Assembly: GCA_037179515.1 (NCBI GenBank)
Contig: JAXCGZ010019121.1
Location: forward strand, 1-64,000
Length of the DNA stretch: 64,000 nt
Source of the DNA: Halocaridina rubra
Lineage: Eukaryota; Arthropoda; Malacostraca; Decapoda; Atyidae
Direction: 5' to 3'
In this document: positions 16,150-28,559 of the stretch, piece after piece
How positions within the stretch are numbered: position 1 is the first letter of the stretch
Layout: each line of letters starts with the position of its first letter
Program-made: the position numbers and the translations under genes
Notes under the pieces: model-generated
What the model saw: the letters and a program-made list of their open reading frames with translations, nothing else
Databases searched by the model: none
What the model was told of the DNA's origin: nothing

Positions 16150-16370
16150 ATTACCTAATTGTGATTACCTAATTGTGTTTACGGGAAAGAGCCCAAAGCT
16201 CGTATTTTCCCGTCTCCTGATCGGTTCCATTTTATACTTAGTGATAATTATCATACCTGTCCTTGAAACTATGGATTGAGATAGCATTAACTACCTCCTC
16301 GCTTAGCGGATTCCAATTATCAACTACTCTTACACTGAAAAAGTATTTCCTTACATCCTGCAAACAAGTA
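16144..16370 (-). pseudogene. LINE-X 3'-terminal fragment
   Basis: Two tail units, the 3' UTR hairpin and the codons for about the last 45 residues of ORF2. The truncated 5' end (GCAAACAAGTA) abuts the tail of copy D through TCTATGTATGTATG. Third member of a head-to-tail chain on the minus strand. Confidence 0.87.
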
Positions 16371-16383
16371 TCTATGTATGTAT

Positions 16384-19117
16384 GTGATTATCTAATTGTG
16401 AAAACCTAATTGTGTTTACGGGAAAGAGCCCAAAGCTCGTATCTTCCCGTCTCCTGATCGGTTCCATTTTACACTTAGTGATACTTATCATACCTGTCCT
16501 TAAAACTATGGATTGAGATAGCATTAACTACCTCCTCGCTTAGAAGTTTTCTTACGAAGCTCCAAACTATGACCTCTAGTTCTAGAGCCAGCCATGTCAA
16601 AATATCGATCCCTATCCACTCTATCATAACCATGAAGGAATTTAAAGATTGTCACCATATCCCCCTCACTCTTCTAGCTTCGAGTGATGGTAAGTCTAAT
16701 TCCCTCAGCCTCTCACCATAACTGAGATTGTGTATTTCTGGCACCAGTTTCGTGGCATGTCTTTGAACTTTTTCAAGCTTAGCTATGTGCTTTTTCAAGT
16801 GCGGATTCCAAAAGGGGGCTGCATATTCGAGTTTTGGCCTCACATAGGTTACATAAATATTTCTGAACATTTCCTTGTCCATGTGCCTGAAGGCTACCCT
16901 TACATTTGATAAGAATGCATATGCTGCCCTTACTATGCCATTTATATGTATTTCTGGAGACAAATCCGCCAGTATGTTTACTCCTAGATCTCTCTCATTT
17001 TCTGTCTCTTGAAGTTGTACTCCAGCCACCGAGTAGTCAAGCTTGGGCCTTCTTGCACTTGTACCCATTCTCATTACCTTACATTTTGAAGTATTGAATT
17101 TCATTAGCCACTTTTCTGACCACTCATGCAGATTATTTAGATCCTCCTGAAGTTCTCTACCATTGTTCTCGTTTTTTTCTTTCTTCACAATCTTTGCATC
17201 ATCTGCAAACATATTCATGAATGAATTTACAGACTCTGGTAGGTCATTTACATATACAAGGAACAAAAGTGGCCCTAAAACTGAACCCTGTGGAACTCCA
17301 CTACTAACTCTTCTCCATTCAGACACTGTGTGTCTTACTCTAACCCTCTGTTCCCTTCCTTCTAAGTAAGTTTTTATCCATTCCAAAATATTTCCACCTA
17401 TTCTAGCCATTGATTGCAGCTTCCTAATAAGTCTCCCATCTACCGTCTCTGAAGCCATGTTGCCTCACTGACAAAAAGTTGAAGGATTCCAAGTGAAGAG
17501 AGATATGTTTCCTTAGTAGTTTCTCCATAACTTTGCAAACTATGCTGGTCAAGGAAAGTGGTCTATAGTTCAGAGCCGTATCCCTCCTTCCCTTTTTGAA
17601 GATAGGTATCACATTTACTTGTTTCCAGCATCTTGGAATCTCCCCTGACTCCAGTGACTTTTTAAATATGATACTTAGTGCCACTGATATTGAGTTTGCG
17701 CATTTTTTAAGCACATGAGGGGATATGTCATCAGGACCTGTAGCTTTATGAACATCTAAATCCATCAGCGCTTTGCATACCTCTGTGGCTGTTAGGTTGA
17801 TGTTCTCTAATACCGGCCCTTGAGCTTCTATCACTGCAATCTGAGGGGGTGGGGTATTTTCTATTGTAAATACTGACTGAAACTCCTTGTTCAATTCTTT
17901 GCAGATCTCTTCATCCGTCTTAGTGATGCTTCCATCCTCTCTCTTACGCCTTAAAACCTGTTCTTTTACCTTCAGTTTTCCTCTGATAAAGCTGTGGAAA
18001 AGCTTGGGATTTTCTTTAGCCTTCCTGGTGATGTCCCTCTCATAGTCTCTCTCTGCCTCTCTCCTTTTACTTAGGTAGTCATTTCTTGCTCTTTTGTAGG
18101 ACTGCCAGGCATTTATGTTTTTTCTCCTCCTATACCTTTTCCAGCATTTGTCTCTCCACTCCTTAGCTCTTTTACACCCATTATCGAACCATTTCTCTCT
18201 GGCATGAATTACACCTACTTTGGTGACAGGTATGCAGCAATCTACTATCTTCCCATATGTCTCACAAAAGATGTCATACATTTCTTGTACAGATTTGTTG
18301 TAAAATAAGGTTCTCCAGTCAAGAACTGCAAAAAGCTCATTCATTTTGATGTAATCTCCTTTCGGATAGTTCCTCCTCATGTCCTCAGTGCCTCTACTCT
18401 CAGGAAGAATATCTTCAATGATATACTCCATCAACAACACACAGTGGTCACTCTTTCCAATTGATGGTACATACTCAATTTTTTCAATATCCAACACATT
18501 ATCTGTGAACACTAGATCAAGTAGTGATGGCTCATCCCCACCCCTGGCCCTTGTTGGTTCCATTACATGTTGGTGTAGGAAATTCCCTTGTACGCAATCT
18601 AGGAATCTTGCCCCGAATGAGTCCTCACCACTGTGTGGGTCAAGATTTATCCAATCTATCTCTTTATGATTAAAGTCTCCCATAATCAAAATCCTACATT
18701 TTTTTCCCGTGCCATGTTAACAACTGAGTTTATGACTTCAATAGTACCTATATGACTTTGCTCATAAACTTCAAGCCTATTTTGGTTCCTTGGTGGGTTA
18801 TATACAACAGTTATTATAGTGCTCTCTGACCCAGTATTTATGCGAGCAACAAAAAATTAATTGAACTCACTTTCTATAGCCAAGTTTATTTCTTCAACTT
18901 GAATCCTTTCACTTATGAGCAGTGCTATCCCTCCACCAGTCCTCTCAGATCTTTCAACCCTTAGTATTCTGAAGCCCTTAGGAAAAACTGTGACACTGTT
19001 TATGTCCTCACTCAGCTTACTCTCTGTAATTGCTACTATATCTGCCTTATTGTTGTGAATCCTATCTTTTAATTCTACTGCCTTACCAGCTAATCCATCA
19101 GCATTTGTGTATAACAA
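16384..19117 (-). pseudogene. LINE-X copy D, ORF2 (endonuclease-RT)
   Basis: Nearly full-length ORF2 of a CR1/L2-like non-LTR retrotransposon; the product would nick DNA and prime reverse transcription there. In order: EEP endonuclease (19117-18400, with ITESKL, MGDFNHKEIDW and SDHCVL), linker, RT (from KATGPDDIS), C-terminal domain, 3' UTR and tail. Lesions: a stop at ~18857, a lost A in an A-run near 18705, a ~140-bp deletion near 17450 that removes RT motif A (the LDF.KAFD region), a frameshift near 16660, and a ~60-bp deletion near 16543. Confidence 0.92.
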
Positions 19118-19119
19118 TC

Positions 19120-19836
19120 TTAATGAGGCCCCATCCCCTGATCTTCTTTCATTATCTTCTTTATCTCCCCTTTGTCTGGAAGAACTCTGTAATGAAAATT
19201 TTTCTTCTCTTCTTCATTTCTTTCATCATTTAACCTTCTTGCCTCTTGCAACAAGTTTTTGATCTTCCCCATCTCTTCCTGTGTTCTGTATCGTCTAATG
19301 AATACTTCTTTGAATTCTTGAAGGTCTTTTAGACTTTTTTTTCTCAACAATATTTCCCTACATGTTTCCCCTTTTTCAAAGGTTAATTTTGTTGGTCTCA
19401 GCTTTCCTTCCCTCGAATATTTACCTAGTTGGTGTATGTTTACAATATCCTCAGGACCACATACTACTCCAAGCTTTCTTATCAGGTCTACAACCCTAGC
19501 TTTATTTTCTTCAAGTCTCCCCTGCCATGTTGGCTCCTGGGATTCGCTTATGCCTGAGATTACCACTGTCTTCTCCTTATCAAGTGCCTGTCTGATGAGT
19601 GGGTTTGCCTTTTCCATAACAACATCTTTCATTTTTTCGATTACTGTCTCTTTATAGTCAACTGTTTGTATGTTTTCCAGTGCCACCACCTTTACAGCCT
19701 CTTTTACTGCCACATTCCCCTTTAGTGCATCAGCAAAGGAAGTTTTCATGGCATCATTTTCCATATTCAGCTCCTGGAACTCTTTTCTGAACTGTTCAAT
19801 GTTTTCCTTAATCTGGACATTCCAAGCAGAAGAGAG
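19120..19836 (-). pseudogene. LINE-X copy D, ORF1 (5'-truncated)
   Basis: Continuous frame from the second half of the coiled coil ([15 protein letters not shown]) through an RRM-like domain ([17 protein letters not shown]... [15 protein letters not shown]) to the stop next to ORF2. Such proteins bind and chaperone element RNA (family knowledge). The A-run in LRKKSL has 8 A, the length that keeps the frame open. It has the A_AAU_UUU heptamer (minus of 19195-19201). The 5' end is cut at ~19836, after an 18-bp deletion, directly against the tail of copy E. Confidence 0.9.
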
Positions 19837-19837
19837 T

Positions 19838-20542
19838 ATGTGATTACCTAATTGTGATTGCCTAATTGTGTTTACGGGAAGGAGCCCAAAGCTCGTATCT
19901 TCCCGTCTCCTGATCGGTTCCATTTTATACTTAGTGATACTTATCATACCTGTCCTTAAAACTATGGATTGAGATACCATTAACTACCTCCTCGCTTAGC
20001 CAATTCCAATTATCAACTACTCTTACACTGAAAAAGTATTTCCTTACATCCTGCAAAGAAATTTTCTTACGAAGCTTCAAACTATGACCTCTAGTTCTAG
20101 AGCCAGCCATATCAAAATATCGATCCCTATCCACTCTATCATAACCATGAAGGAATTTAAAGACTGTCACCATATCCCCCCTCACTCTTCTAGCTTCGAG
20201 TGATGGCAAGTCTAATTCCCTCAGCCTCTCATCATAACTGAGATTGTGTATTTCTAGCACCAGTTTCGTGGCATCCTTTGAACTTTTTCAAGCTTAGCTA
20301 TGTGCTTTTTCAAGTGCGGATTCCAAAAGGGGGCTGCATATTCGAGTTTTGATCTCACATAGGTTACATAAATATTTCTGAACATTTCCTTGTCCATGTG
20401 CCTGAAGGCTACCCTTACATTTGATAAGAATGCATATGCTGCCCTTACTATGCCATTTATATGTATTTCTGGAGACAAATCTGCCAGTATGTTTACTCTT
20501 AGATCTCTCTCATTTTCTGTCTCTTGAAGTTGTACTCCAGCT
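19838..20542 (-). pseudogene. LINE-X copy E, 5'-truncated
   Basis: Tail, 3' UTR, C-terminal part of ORF2 (19931-20260) and the region just downstream of the RT catalytic motif (20254-20540, AGVQLQETENERDL...). A base loss near 20275 breaks the frame. The 5' truncation point GTACTCCAGC changes directly into TGTATG(TA)n. Confidence 0.9.
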
Positions 20543-20543
20543 G

Positions 20544-20635
<92 letters not shown>
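20543..20635. repeat. (TA)n microsatellite, ~90 bp
   Basis: TA repeat between the truncated end of LINE-X copy E and a palindromic element. Confidence 0.97.
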
Positions 20636-20638
<3 letters not shown>

Positions 20639-20800
20639 TAGGAAAAGCCCACGAAAATATATTTTAAGTACTTATTAATTTCGTGACCTTATCTGGCCAC
20701 CTTCTCAAAGTACTTTAAGAAGGTGGCCAGATAAAGTCACGAAATTAATAAGTATTTCAAAAATATTTTCGTTATTTTCTTTCATGGGCTTTTCCTACCA
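20636..20800. repeat. 165-bp near-perfect palindrome (fold-back or MITE-like)
   Basis: Ends TGGTAGGAAAAGCCCA and its reverse complement TGGGCTTTTCCTACCA. The arms also match through CTTATTAATTTCGTGAC and TATCTGGCCACCTTCT; the right arm has 13 extra bases after the terminal block, and the centre contains AAAGTACTTT, itself a palindrome. The whole unit can fold into one long hairpin. It has no coding capacity. A fold-back transposon remnant fits, but I see no clear target-site duplication. Confidence 0.8.
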
Positions 20801-20836
20801 TTTTAGACTGTATGTTAACAATTCAGTGTATTAAAA

Positions 20837-21464
<628 letters not shown>

Positions 21465-22143
21465 AGCCACACCAAGCTTGGATATTCAATAGCAGGTGCA
21501 GACCTTCAAGAGATTGCGAATGAGAGAGATCTAAGAGTAAACATATTGGCAGATTTGTCTCCGGAAATGTATAGAAATGCCATAGTAAGGGCTGCATATG
21601 CTTTCTTAGCAAATGTAAGGGTGGCCTTCTGACACATATACAAGGAAATTCTAAGAAATATTTATGTAATGTATGTGAGGCCAAAACTTGAATATGCAGC
21701 AACATTTTGGAAACAACATTTGGAAAAGCATATAATTAAGCTGGAAATGTTCATATACATATGACGAAACTGGTGCTAGAAATACGCAATCTTAGTTATG
21801 AGGAGAGGCAAAGGGAATTAGAATTACCATCTCTCGAAGCTATAAGAATGAGGGTGATATAGTAATGGTTTTTAAATTCTTTCAGGGTGTGACAAAGTAG
21901 ATTGGTATCGATATATTGATATGTCTGGGTCTAGGACCTCTTTGCAGGATGTAAGGAAGTACTTTTTTAGCGTAAGAGTAGTTGATGATAGGAGTTTGCT
22001 AATCGAGGAGGTAGTTAATGTTAGCTCCATTCATAGTTTTAAAGACAAATATGATTAGTAACTTTGAGGACAAAAATGGAATCGACCAGGAGACAGGGAG
22101 TTACGAGCACAGAGCTCTTTCCCGTTAGCACAGTTAGGTAATT
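21465..22143 (+). pseudogene. Old LINE-X fragment F1
   Basis: Diverged copy from just after the RT motif (LGYSIAGADLQEIANERDLRVN) to the tail (CACAGTTAGGTAATTAC), with many stops and frameshifts. It belongs to an older subfamily, recognisable by a 3' UTR reading AATCGACCAGGAGAC where younger copies have AACCGATCAGGAGAC. The hairpin stem is retained. Confidence 0.85.
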
Positions 22144-22432
22144 ACTTTCATGATATAAATTCCTTCATGGTTTTGACTAATTGAACAGGGGGTGATAATT
22201 TTAAATGGTTGGCTCTAGGACTAAAGGTCATAGTTTAAAACTTCGGAAGAAAACTTCTTTGCAGAACGTAAGGAAGCACGTTTTTAGTTAGTGTAAGAGT
22301 ATATGATTGATTGACATTCACTAAGCGAGGAAGTAATTCATGAAAACCTACATTCATAGTTTTAAAGATAATTATGAAAAGTATCATCGAGTATAAAAAT
22401 GAAACCGACCATGACACGGGGAGTTACAAGCA
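22144..22432 (+). pseudogene. Old LINE-X fragment F2
   Basis: Begins directly after the tail of F1 with TTTCATGATATAAATTCC (equivalent to the VFKFLHGYD region) and ends inside the 3' UTR hairpin without a tail. Heavily mutated. Same orientation as F1. Confidence 0.8.
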
Positions 22433-23106
22433 CAGGTGTAGAACGTCAAGGGACAGAGAATCAGAGACATGGGGGGGGGGGAGGAATTTTGGTAGATTTG
22501 TCTTCAGAAATGCATATAAATGGCATAGTAAGGGCCACATATGCTTTCTTAGCTTAATGTAAGGGTGGCCTTCAGACACATGGACAAGAAAATTGTAAGA
22601 AATATTCATGTAACTTATGTGAGGCCAAAGCTTGAATATGCAGCAACATTTTGGAATCTGCACATGCGAAAGTATATAATAAGCTGGAAAAAATTCAAAG
22701 ATATGCGACAAAACTGGTGTCAGAAATATGCAATCTCAGTAATGAGGAGAGGCTGAGGGAATTAGAATTATCATCAGTCGAAGCCAGAAGAATGAGGGTG
22801 ATATGGTGAAGATTTTTAAATTCATTTATGGTTTTGACAGTGGTTAGGGATCGAGATATTGATATTGCTGCCTCTAGAACTAGAGATCATAGTTTGAAGC
22901 TTAGTAAGAACACTTCTTTGCAGAATGCAAGGAAGTACTTTTTTAGTGTAAATACTTGAAGATTGAAAATTGCTAAGCAAGGAAGTACTTAGTGCAAACT
23001 GCATCCATAGTGTTAGGGACAAATATGACAAGTATCATTGAGTATAAATATGGAATCGACCAGGAGATGGTGAGTTACGCGCATACGGCTCTTTCCCGCA
23101 AGCACA
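22433..23106 (+). pseudogene. Old LINE-X fragment F3
   Basis: From the region downstream of the RT motif (GTAGAACGTCAAGGGACAG) to the tail (CACAATTAGATAATTAG), followed by ACATACACACAC. It contains a G9-10 run near 22480. The reading frame is destroyed. Confidence 0.83.
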
Positions 23107-23214
23107 ATTAGATAATTAGACATACACACACCTCGTTGCAGTTTCCTTCCATAGAGAGTGAAAGACTTATGAGAGGGTATTGGTTGGGAACCTCCCCCTC
23201 CCCGTAGCTCAAGT

Positions 23215-26050
23215 AATTGGCTTTCTAAATGTGAGAGGAGAGAGTGAAAGTAAAAAGGAGGATATTGAGTGTATGCTTAAGAGAAGGGAGATGGGTGTGT
23301 TAGTAGTGATCGAAATAAAGCTGAATGGGAAAGGTGATTTATAGTTTGGGGAAGTAATCATTAGTCTGGTGTAGAGAGAAAGGGCAAGGAAGAGAATGAT
23401 TGATCCTATTAACTTGTGAGATGTGATAGTGGAAGAAAGTGTCCTCCAGAATTATGTAAGAAAAAGATTAGGATGTGAATTTGTCATTGTTTGTAATCGC
23501 GTTCTGTCCCGCTAGTGACAGATGTAAGGAGGGATGAGAGAACTTTTGGAATCCTATGATAATTCTGTGTAAAGGTTTGCAGTGAATGTGAATAAAGTGT
23601 TGTTGGGTGAGTTGAATACTATAAGAGATATGCCAGTAGATGGTATGATTGTGAAGTAAGATCCACTCTGAAGGAATGGAAGTGGAGAGAAGATGATATA
23701 TTTATTAATAATGGATGATATCGAATATTATGATTAAAAAGGACGGTGTGCTTAAGTATATATAGTTTAGAGAAGATGGTGTGAAAGTAGTCGATAGATA
23801 ATTACAGGATTATCCAGTGATGGCCAGGAAGTGGAGTGGAAGAGTATTGGCTCTGAATGTGCTTAGAGGAGAGAATGTTGGAATATCTGACCTTTATTTG
23901 ATGGAGTGAAGATTGAGATTGCATGAAATTTGAAAAAGAAGGGGAAAAGGGGGAAGAAAAATGCTGAATCTGAATGAGCTGAATGAGAAAAGATAAGAAA
24001 ATTTGAGGAAAGCATAGACTGTACTGAAAAAATTGGAGGATGGAGCGGAGGAAGAGTGGGGGTGTTTTAAATAAAATTTTCGAAGTGTGGAAGTAGCTTT
24101 TGTAATGAGACAAATGGATGGAAGCAGAAGAAAGATAGTGTATGATTAAATGAAGAGGAGTGCTTAGTAGTGGAAGAAAACAAGCATGCATATGACGTCT
24201 TGATGCAAAGAGGAAACCGGGAGTTGTATGAGAGGTTTGGAATGCAGAAAATGGTAGCAAAGCACACGATGAAATATGCAATGAGAAAAGTGTATGTGAA
24301 GCAGTGTAGATGTTTATCTGCGAATGTCCTAAGGGATAAAAATAGGTTTTAGAAAGAAATGAAAAAAGTGCAATGGGCAAATCCATTTAGAAAGGGAGAA
24401 TGAAAGAATAGGATGGGCAATTGCTACTGGACGAGAGGGAAATGGGCTGAATACAATGAGGAATTGTTGAATGTGAAGAATGAGAGGCGGTAACTGCAGG
24501 TCAGGAAACTGCTGGGAGGCTGTCGATGACAGGGGAAACACGAGAGGGGAGGTACAAGTGGAACTGAATAGATTTTAAAGCTGGTAAGACTTTGAGGTCA
24601 GCTGGAAGTCAATTGGAATGCCCGTCTAAAGGAGGAGAAGGAATAATGGCATGGATGATGAGCTTGTTTAATGTGTAATTTAGGGAAGGGAGGCTCCCGA
24701 ATGATGGAGGAGTAAATATGTGACTTCACTTGGAAAGTGGAAAGAGATATGTATGAATTTGGTAGTTTAGAGGTATTAATTTGCTGAATGTAGTTGGCGA
24801 GCTTTATGAGCAAGTGTTGGAAAAAGAATAATAGTGGAACACATAAAATGATCAAAGGAGAACAGTGTGGATTCAGGAGAGAATAAAGCTTGCCTGGATC
24901 ATATGTTTGCTATAACAGGTGTGCAAGAAGTATTATAAAAAAAAAGTTAAAAAAGATTAACATGCATGGACTTGAGATATCATATGAGAGGGTTGATAAA
25001 AAACATAGTGTTCTTGAATGTGATTAGACAATGTGGAATAGAAAGAGGTCGGTTGAAGCAATCATAAGTGTTACATTAGTAATGGAGTGAATATGAGTTA
25101 AGACTGATGCGAGTGATTAGTTTTAGGTAAATGTAGGGCTGTATCAGGGTTGTGTGATGTCACCATGGTTATTTAAAGTGCATATGTGTGGGGTGGTTAA
25201 TAGAGATATATGCAAGAGTCCTAGGCAAAGGCTTTGAATAAGTGCTTAAAAATGAAGGGTTATGGAATGTACATCTATCACTATTTGTGAGTGATACTGT
25301 GCAAATCCCTGATTTTGAGAAAAGACTAAAGCATTAAGTTACTGGAGTTTGTAATGGTGTGTAAAAGAAGGTTAGTTATTTGAGTTTGTAATGGTGTGTG
25401 AGAGAAGGAAGTTAAGGATGAATGTGGGTAAAAGGATATCTATGACATGTACAAGGAATGTTGAAGATTAAATGCGAGAGTGAATGGTGAGATGTATGAG
25501 GAAGTGTAGAACTCTAAGTATCCGAGGCTGCATGTAGTGGTGAATGGAGGAGTAGATGCAGAGGCGAGTTACAGAGTAAATGGAGTGAGTAAGTGGCTAA
25601 ATGGGATGCAAAATGTGTTGAAAGGAAAGTTATATAGAAAAAAAGTGATTATGCCTATGACACTGTATGGTGCAGAGCACTGGAATACGGGAGAAGAAAT
25701 AGTAGGAATGTACTAATCATGAGGTTTTTGAAATGTATTACATGTGTGTCAGGATTGGTTAAAGTGAGAAACGTGGAGGTGAGGCAGGGAAAGAGCATTG
25801 ATAGAATTGTATTTGAGAAGTTAGATTAAAGTGCAGAGGTGATATGGAAAGAAGAGATGAGGAACAACTAGCAAAGAGAATGTGGACACCAGAATTAAGT
25901 GGAATTAGGTCAACAGAAATACTAAGAGTGAGATAGATCGATGTGGTAGAAAGATCATTGTATGCACATGGAATGTCAGTAAAGCAGGGATGTAAGTACA
26001 AGACATTGTGATGAGTAAGAGAGTAGTAGAATGGATTATGTGGCCGATAA
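23215..26050 (+). pseudogene. Decayed RTE-like LINE (endonuclease-RT)
   Basis: Three-frame reading gives scattered matches to RTE-type LINE polyproteins in the right order: an endonuclease-like start (GFLNVRGE... LKRREMGVLVV), a linker (YERFGMQKMVAKHTMKYAM), RT pieces (NVGLYQGCVMSPWLFKVHM near 25130-25180), and a C-terminal part (MTLYGAEHW near 25660). No frame stays open beyond ~60 codons. The plus strand is strikingly purine-rich. The 99 bp before it hold nothing I recognise. Long frames on the opposite strand are by-products of the purine skew. Confidence 0.75.
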
Positions 26051-26073
26051 GGGTCATTACAATGTAGGGTAAT

Positions 26074-26272
26074 GGATTCGGTTTTACGTTAGGCACTCCC
26101 TTTTCTACTAAGGGCTAGGACGGTTGCCTTCTTACAAAGGACTTGTTTTGGCAAATGTAATCGTTACCCTGAGTGTATGCCCTTACTAACCTCAGTCCGT
26201 GACGGGGCACAAACCCTCTACCTGCCACCTCAGAGTCGCAGACGCTACCATTCTGCCACGGAAACTACTTTG
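26074..26272 (-). mobile_element. 199-bp tRNA-derived SINE with 14-bp target-site duplication
   Basis: Flanked by CAATGTAGGGTAAT on both sides (26060-26073 and 26273-26286). In minus orientation it begins with a tRNA-like head: TCCGTGGCAGAATGGTAGCG (A-box), GGGTTTGTGCCCC (B-box), and CACGGA, which pairs with the initial TCCGTG as an acceptor stem. A ~110-bp unrelated body follows. It sits in an old LINE-X copy: the right duplication continues into LINE-X sequence. It differs from the 275-bp satellite. Confidence 0.82.
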
Positions 26273-26947
26273 CAATGTAGGGTAATAAGAATGGGTATAA
26301 GTGCAAAAAGGCCCAAGCTTTGATACTCAGTTGCAAGTGCAAAACTTTAAGAGATGAACAATGAGTGAGATCTAATAGTAAACATATTGGCAGATTTGTC
26401 TCCGGAAATGCACATAGATGGCACAGTAAGAACTGGATGTACTTTCTTAACATATGCAAGGATAGCCTTCAGACACATGAACAAGGAAATGTTCAGAAAT
26501 ATTTATGTAACTTATTTGACACCAAAGCTTGAATATGCAGCCTCCTTTTGGAATCCACACTTGAAAAAGCACATGAATAAGCTGGAAAAAAATCAGAGAC
26601 ATGCCGCGAAACTGGGGCCAGAAATACGCAATCTCAGTTATGAGGAGAGGCTGATGGAATTAGACTTGCCATCACTAGGAGCTAGAAGAATGAGGGGGGA
26701 TATGGTAACGGTTGTTAAAGTCCTTTTTACAGAGAGGATAGGGATAAATATTTTGATATGGCTGGCTCTAGAACTAGAGGCCATAGTTTAAAGTTTCGTA
26801 AGAAAACTTCTTTGCATGTTATTAGTGTAAGATTAGTTGATGATTGTAATTCGCTAAGCAAGGGGGTAGTTGATGCTAACTCAATTCATAGTTTTAAGGA
26901 CAAATGTGACATGTATCATTAAGTATAACAATGGAACCAACCAGGAG
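26273..26947 (+). pseudogene. Old LINE-X fragment F4 (left part)
   Basis: C-terminal part of ORF2 (best frame 26387-26791, starting MADLSPEMHIDGTVRT), then disrupted coding and 3' UTR up to ACCAACCAGGAG, where Gypsy-2 is inserted. The rest of its 3' end and tail appear at 36196-36252, after Gypsy-2. Confidence 0.85.
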
Positions 26948-27140
26948 TGTGCAAAAAGAGTTTGAGTTAGATTCCTTGTTTGGTTCAGATCCTTTTTATG
27001 AAGCATGTGGTTTCTGATCCCCGTTTTGTTTACCTTATAATTTTCTGTTGTTTATAGGGCAGGCACACTTATTATTATTGTGTTTTCATAACAAAGAGAC
27101 CTCGAAAAATAAATTGAGAATATTAACAACACACCAAACA
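26948..27140 (+). repeat. 5' LTR of Gypsy-2
   Basis: Starts TGTGCA and ends CCAAACA, matching 36004-36195 with several substitutions and small indels (for example CAAAAAGAG versus CAGAATGAG). The divergence fits an old insertion. Confidence 0.82.
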
Positions 27141-27742
27141 TGCAATAACACTTACACTACACAATACCTGCCACTAAAACATTGGTAAGATCTATCCAGT
27201 ATAAATGTATCTGCCCATGGTAAGTCGTACAAGCTGCCCCGAGTCGCAAACTCTGCTAGCATAGTGTTTACCTAAATGCTATACAAAATGCCTGAAAATG
27301 GTTGCAGGTACCTCCGGATTTTATTTTAGCAGAGCATAATATTGTTTCCGATTACACTTGCAACTATTTTGGGGAAATTTTTTTCATTGGCTGAGGTAAA
27401 AAATCTGGTATGATAATTAGTTGCTAGTTTGTGCAGAGAGAGGTTATGTCTGTAACGTTATTAGGTAGGCTAATGGTTATTTAGTTAGGTCACCGTAGTA
27501 TTATCAAGCCAAGATTATGAGGCTGGTAGGCTATAAAAAGTAGGCTAGCCTAGATGATGGATGATTAACTTTTTTACTTTTGTATGGTATAGGATAGGCA
27601 GCCTAAAATTGTACGGTCCATAGGCTTAAATAATTATAATCTGGATTTTTGTTCTCATTGGTTATAAACTGTTATCAGTTTGGCTAGTTACTGCATTTTA
27701 ACCTAGAGTAGGCCGTGTTATTAGGCTAAATAACCCTACATT
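27141..27742 (+). other. Untranslated leader of Gypsy-2
   Basis: 600 bp without a reading frame between the LTR and gag. TAGGCTA-type motifs recur (GGTAGGCTAATGG, GTAGGCTAGCCTAG, ATTAGGCTAAAT). I cannot identify a convincing primer-binding site after the LTR. Confidence 0.6.
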
Positions 27743-28500
27743 ATGACCCAGTACCGACTGCCTCCACCTATGAATTTTCAAGAGACCAAGTTGGAATGAT
27801 CTATTTCTCAGTTTGAGACTTTTTGGCTTTTGACAGAATCAGATAAAAAGCCTGGAAAAATTCAGGTAGCAAATTTGAAGTATTGCATGGGGCCGGAGAC
27901 TGATGTGCTTAAAACATTTAATTTATCTGTTGCACAGATTTTATAGTGCAGTGCAGCAGACAAATTTGCATGATATTTTTTGCCACGCAAGAATGTGTTG
28001 AGGCTGAAGAGACTGCTTTATAGATGGGAGCAACAACATACTGATGATACTGAAGCTTACCCGAGAGCATTATTTGTTGCTGCAGAGCACTCTAGTTTTG
28101 TAAATAAAAAGGAGAGCATCAGGGATCGGTATAATCAGGTATTTTAAATGATTATCTTGCCGAGAAGATTGAATTGATGTACTATAACAAAGATGGGAAC
28201 CTATCCTTAGATGACATTGTTGAGTATTCCAGGACTTACAATGATGTTCATAACGGGAGAAAATTGGATAAAGAACAAAACGCAGCAACCAAAGAAATTG
28301 CTGCTGTGCAGCAGGGGAAGAAATTGTTCCGGGGTGTGGAAATTTGAAGGCTGAGAATAGATGCAAGAATTGTGGAAGAAGTCATCACCCAAGGAAATGC
28401 CCTGCTTATTGGAAAACTTGTAATAAGTGCAAGAAGAATAACCATATTGCAAATGTCTGCAGCCAGGTCAATGAAATACAAAGCACAGACATCCCACATG
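27743..28500 (+). pseudogene. Gypsy-2 gag
   Basis: ATG at 27743 opens MTQYRLPPPMNFQETKLE, which stops at once. Later segments in shifted frames resemble gag, and the nucleocapsid part is clear: CKNCGRSHHPRKC (CX2CX3HX4C) and CNKCKKNNHIANVC (CX2CX4HX4C) at 28350-28455. Several stops and frameshifts. Confidence 0.75.
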
Positions 28501-28559
28501 ATTAACCAATACAGACACTAGAAGATTATGAATGTAAAGATGATGCTGAAGTTAGAGCA

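Noticed and set aside
23802..24855. Minus-strand frames such as 23802-24386
   Set aside because: Opposite strand of a purine-rich decayed LINE; Ser/Leu/Phe-rich with no domain.
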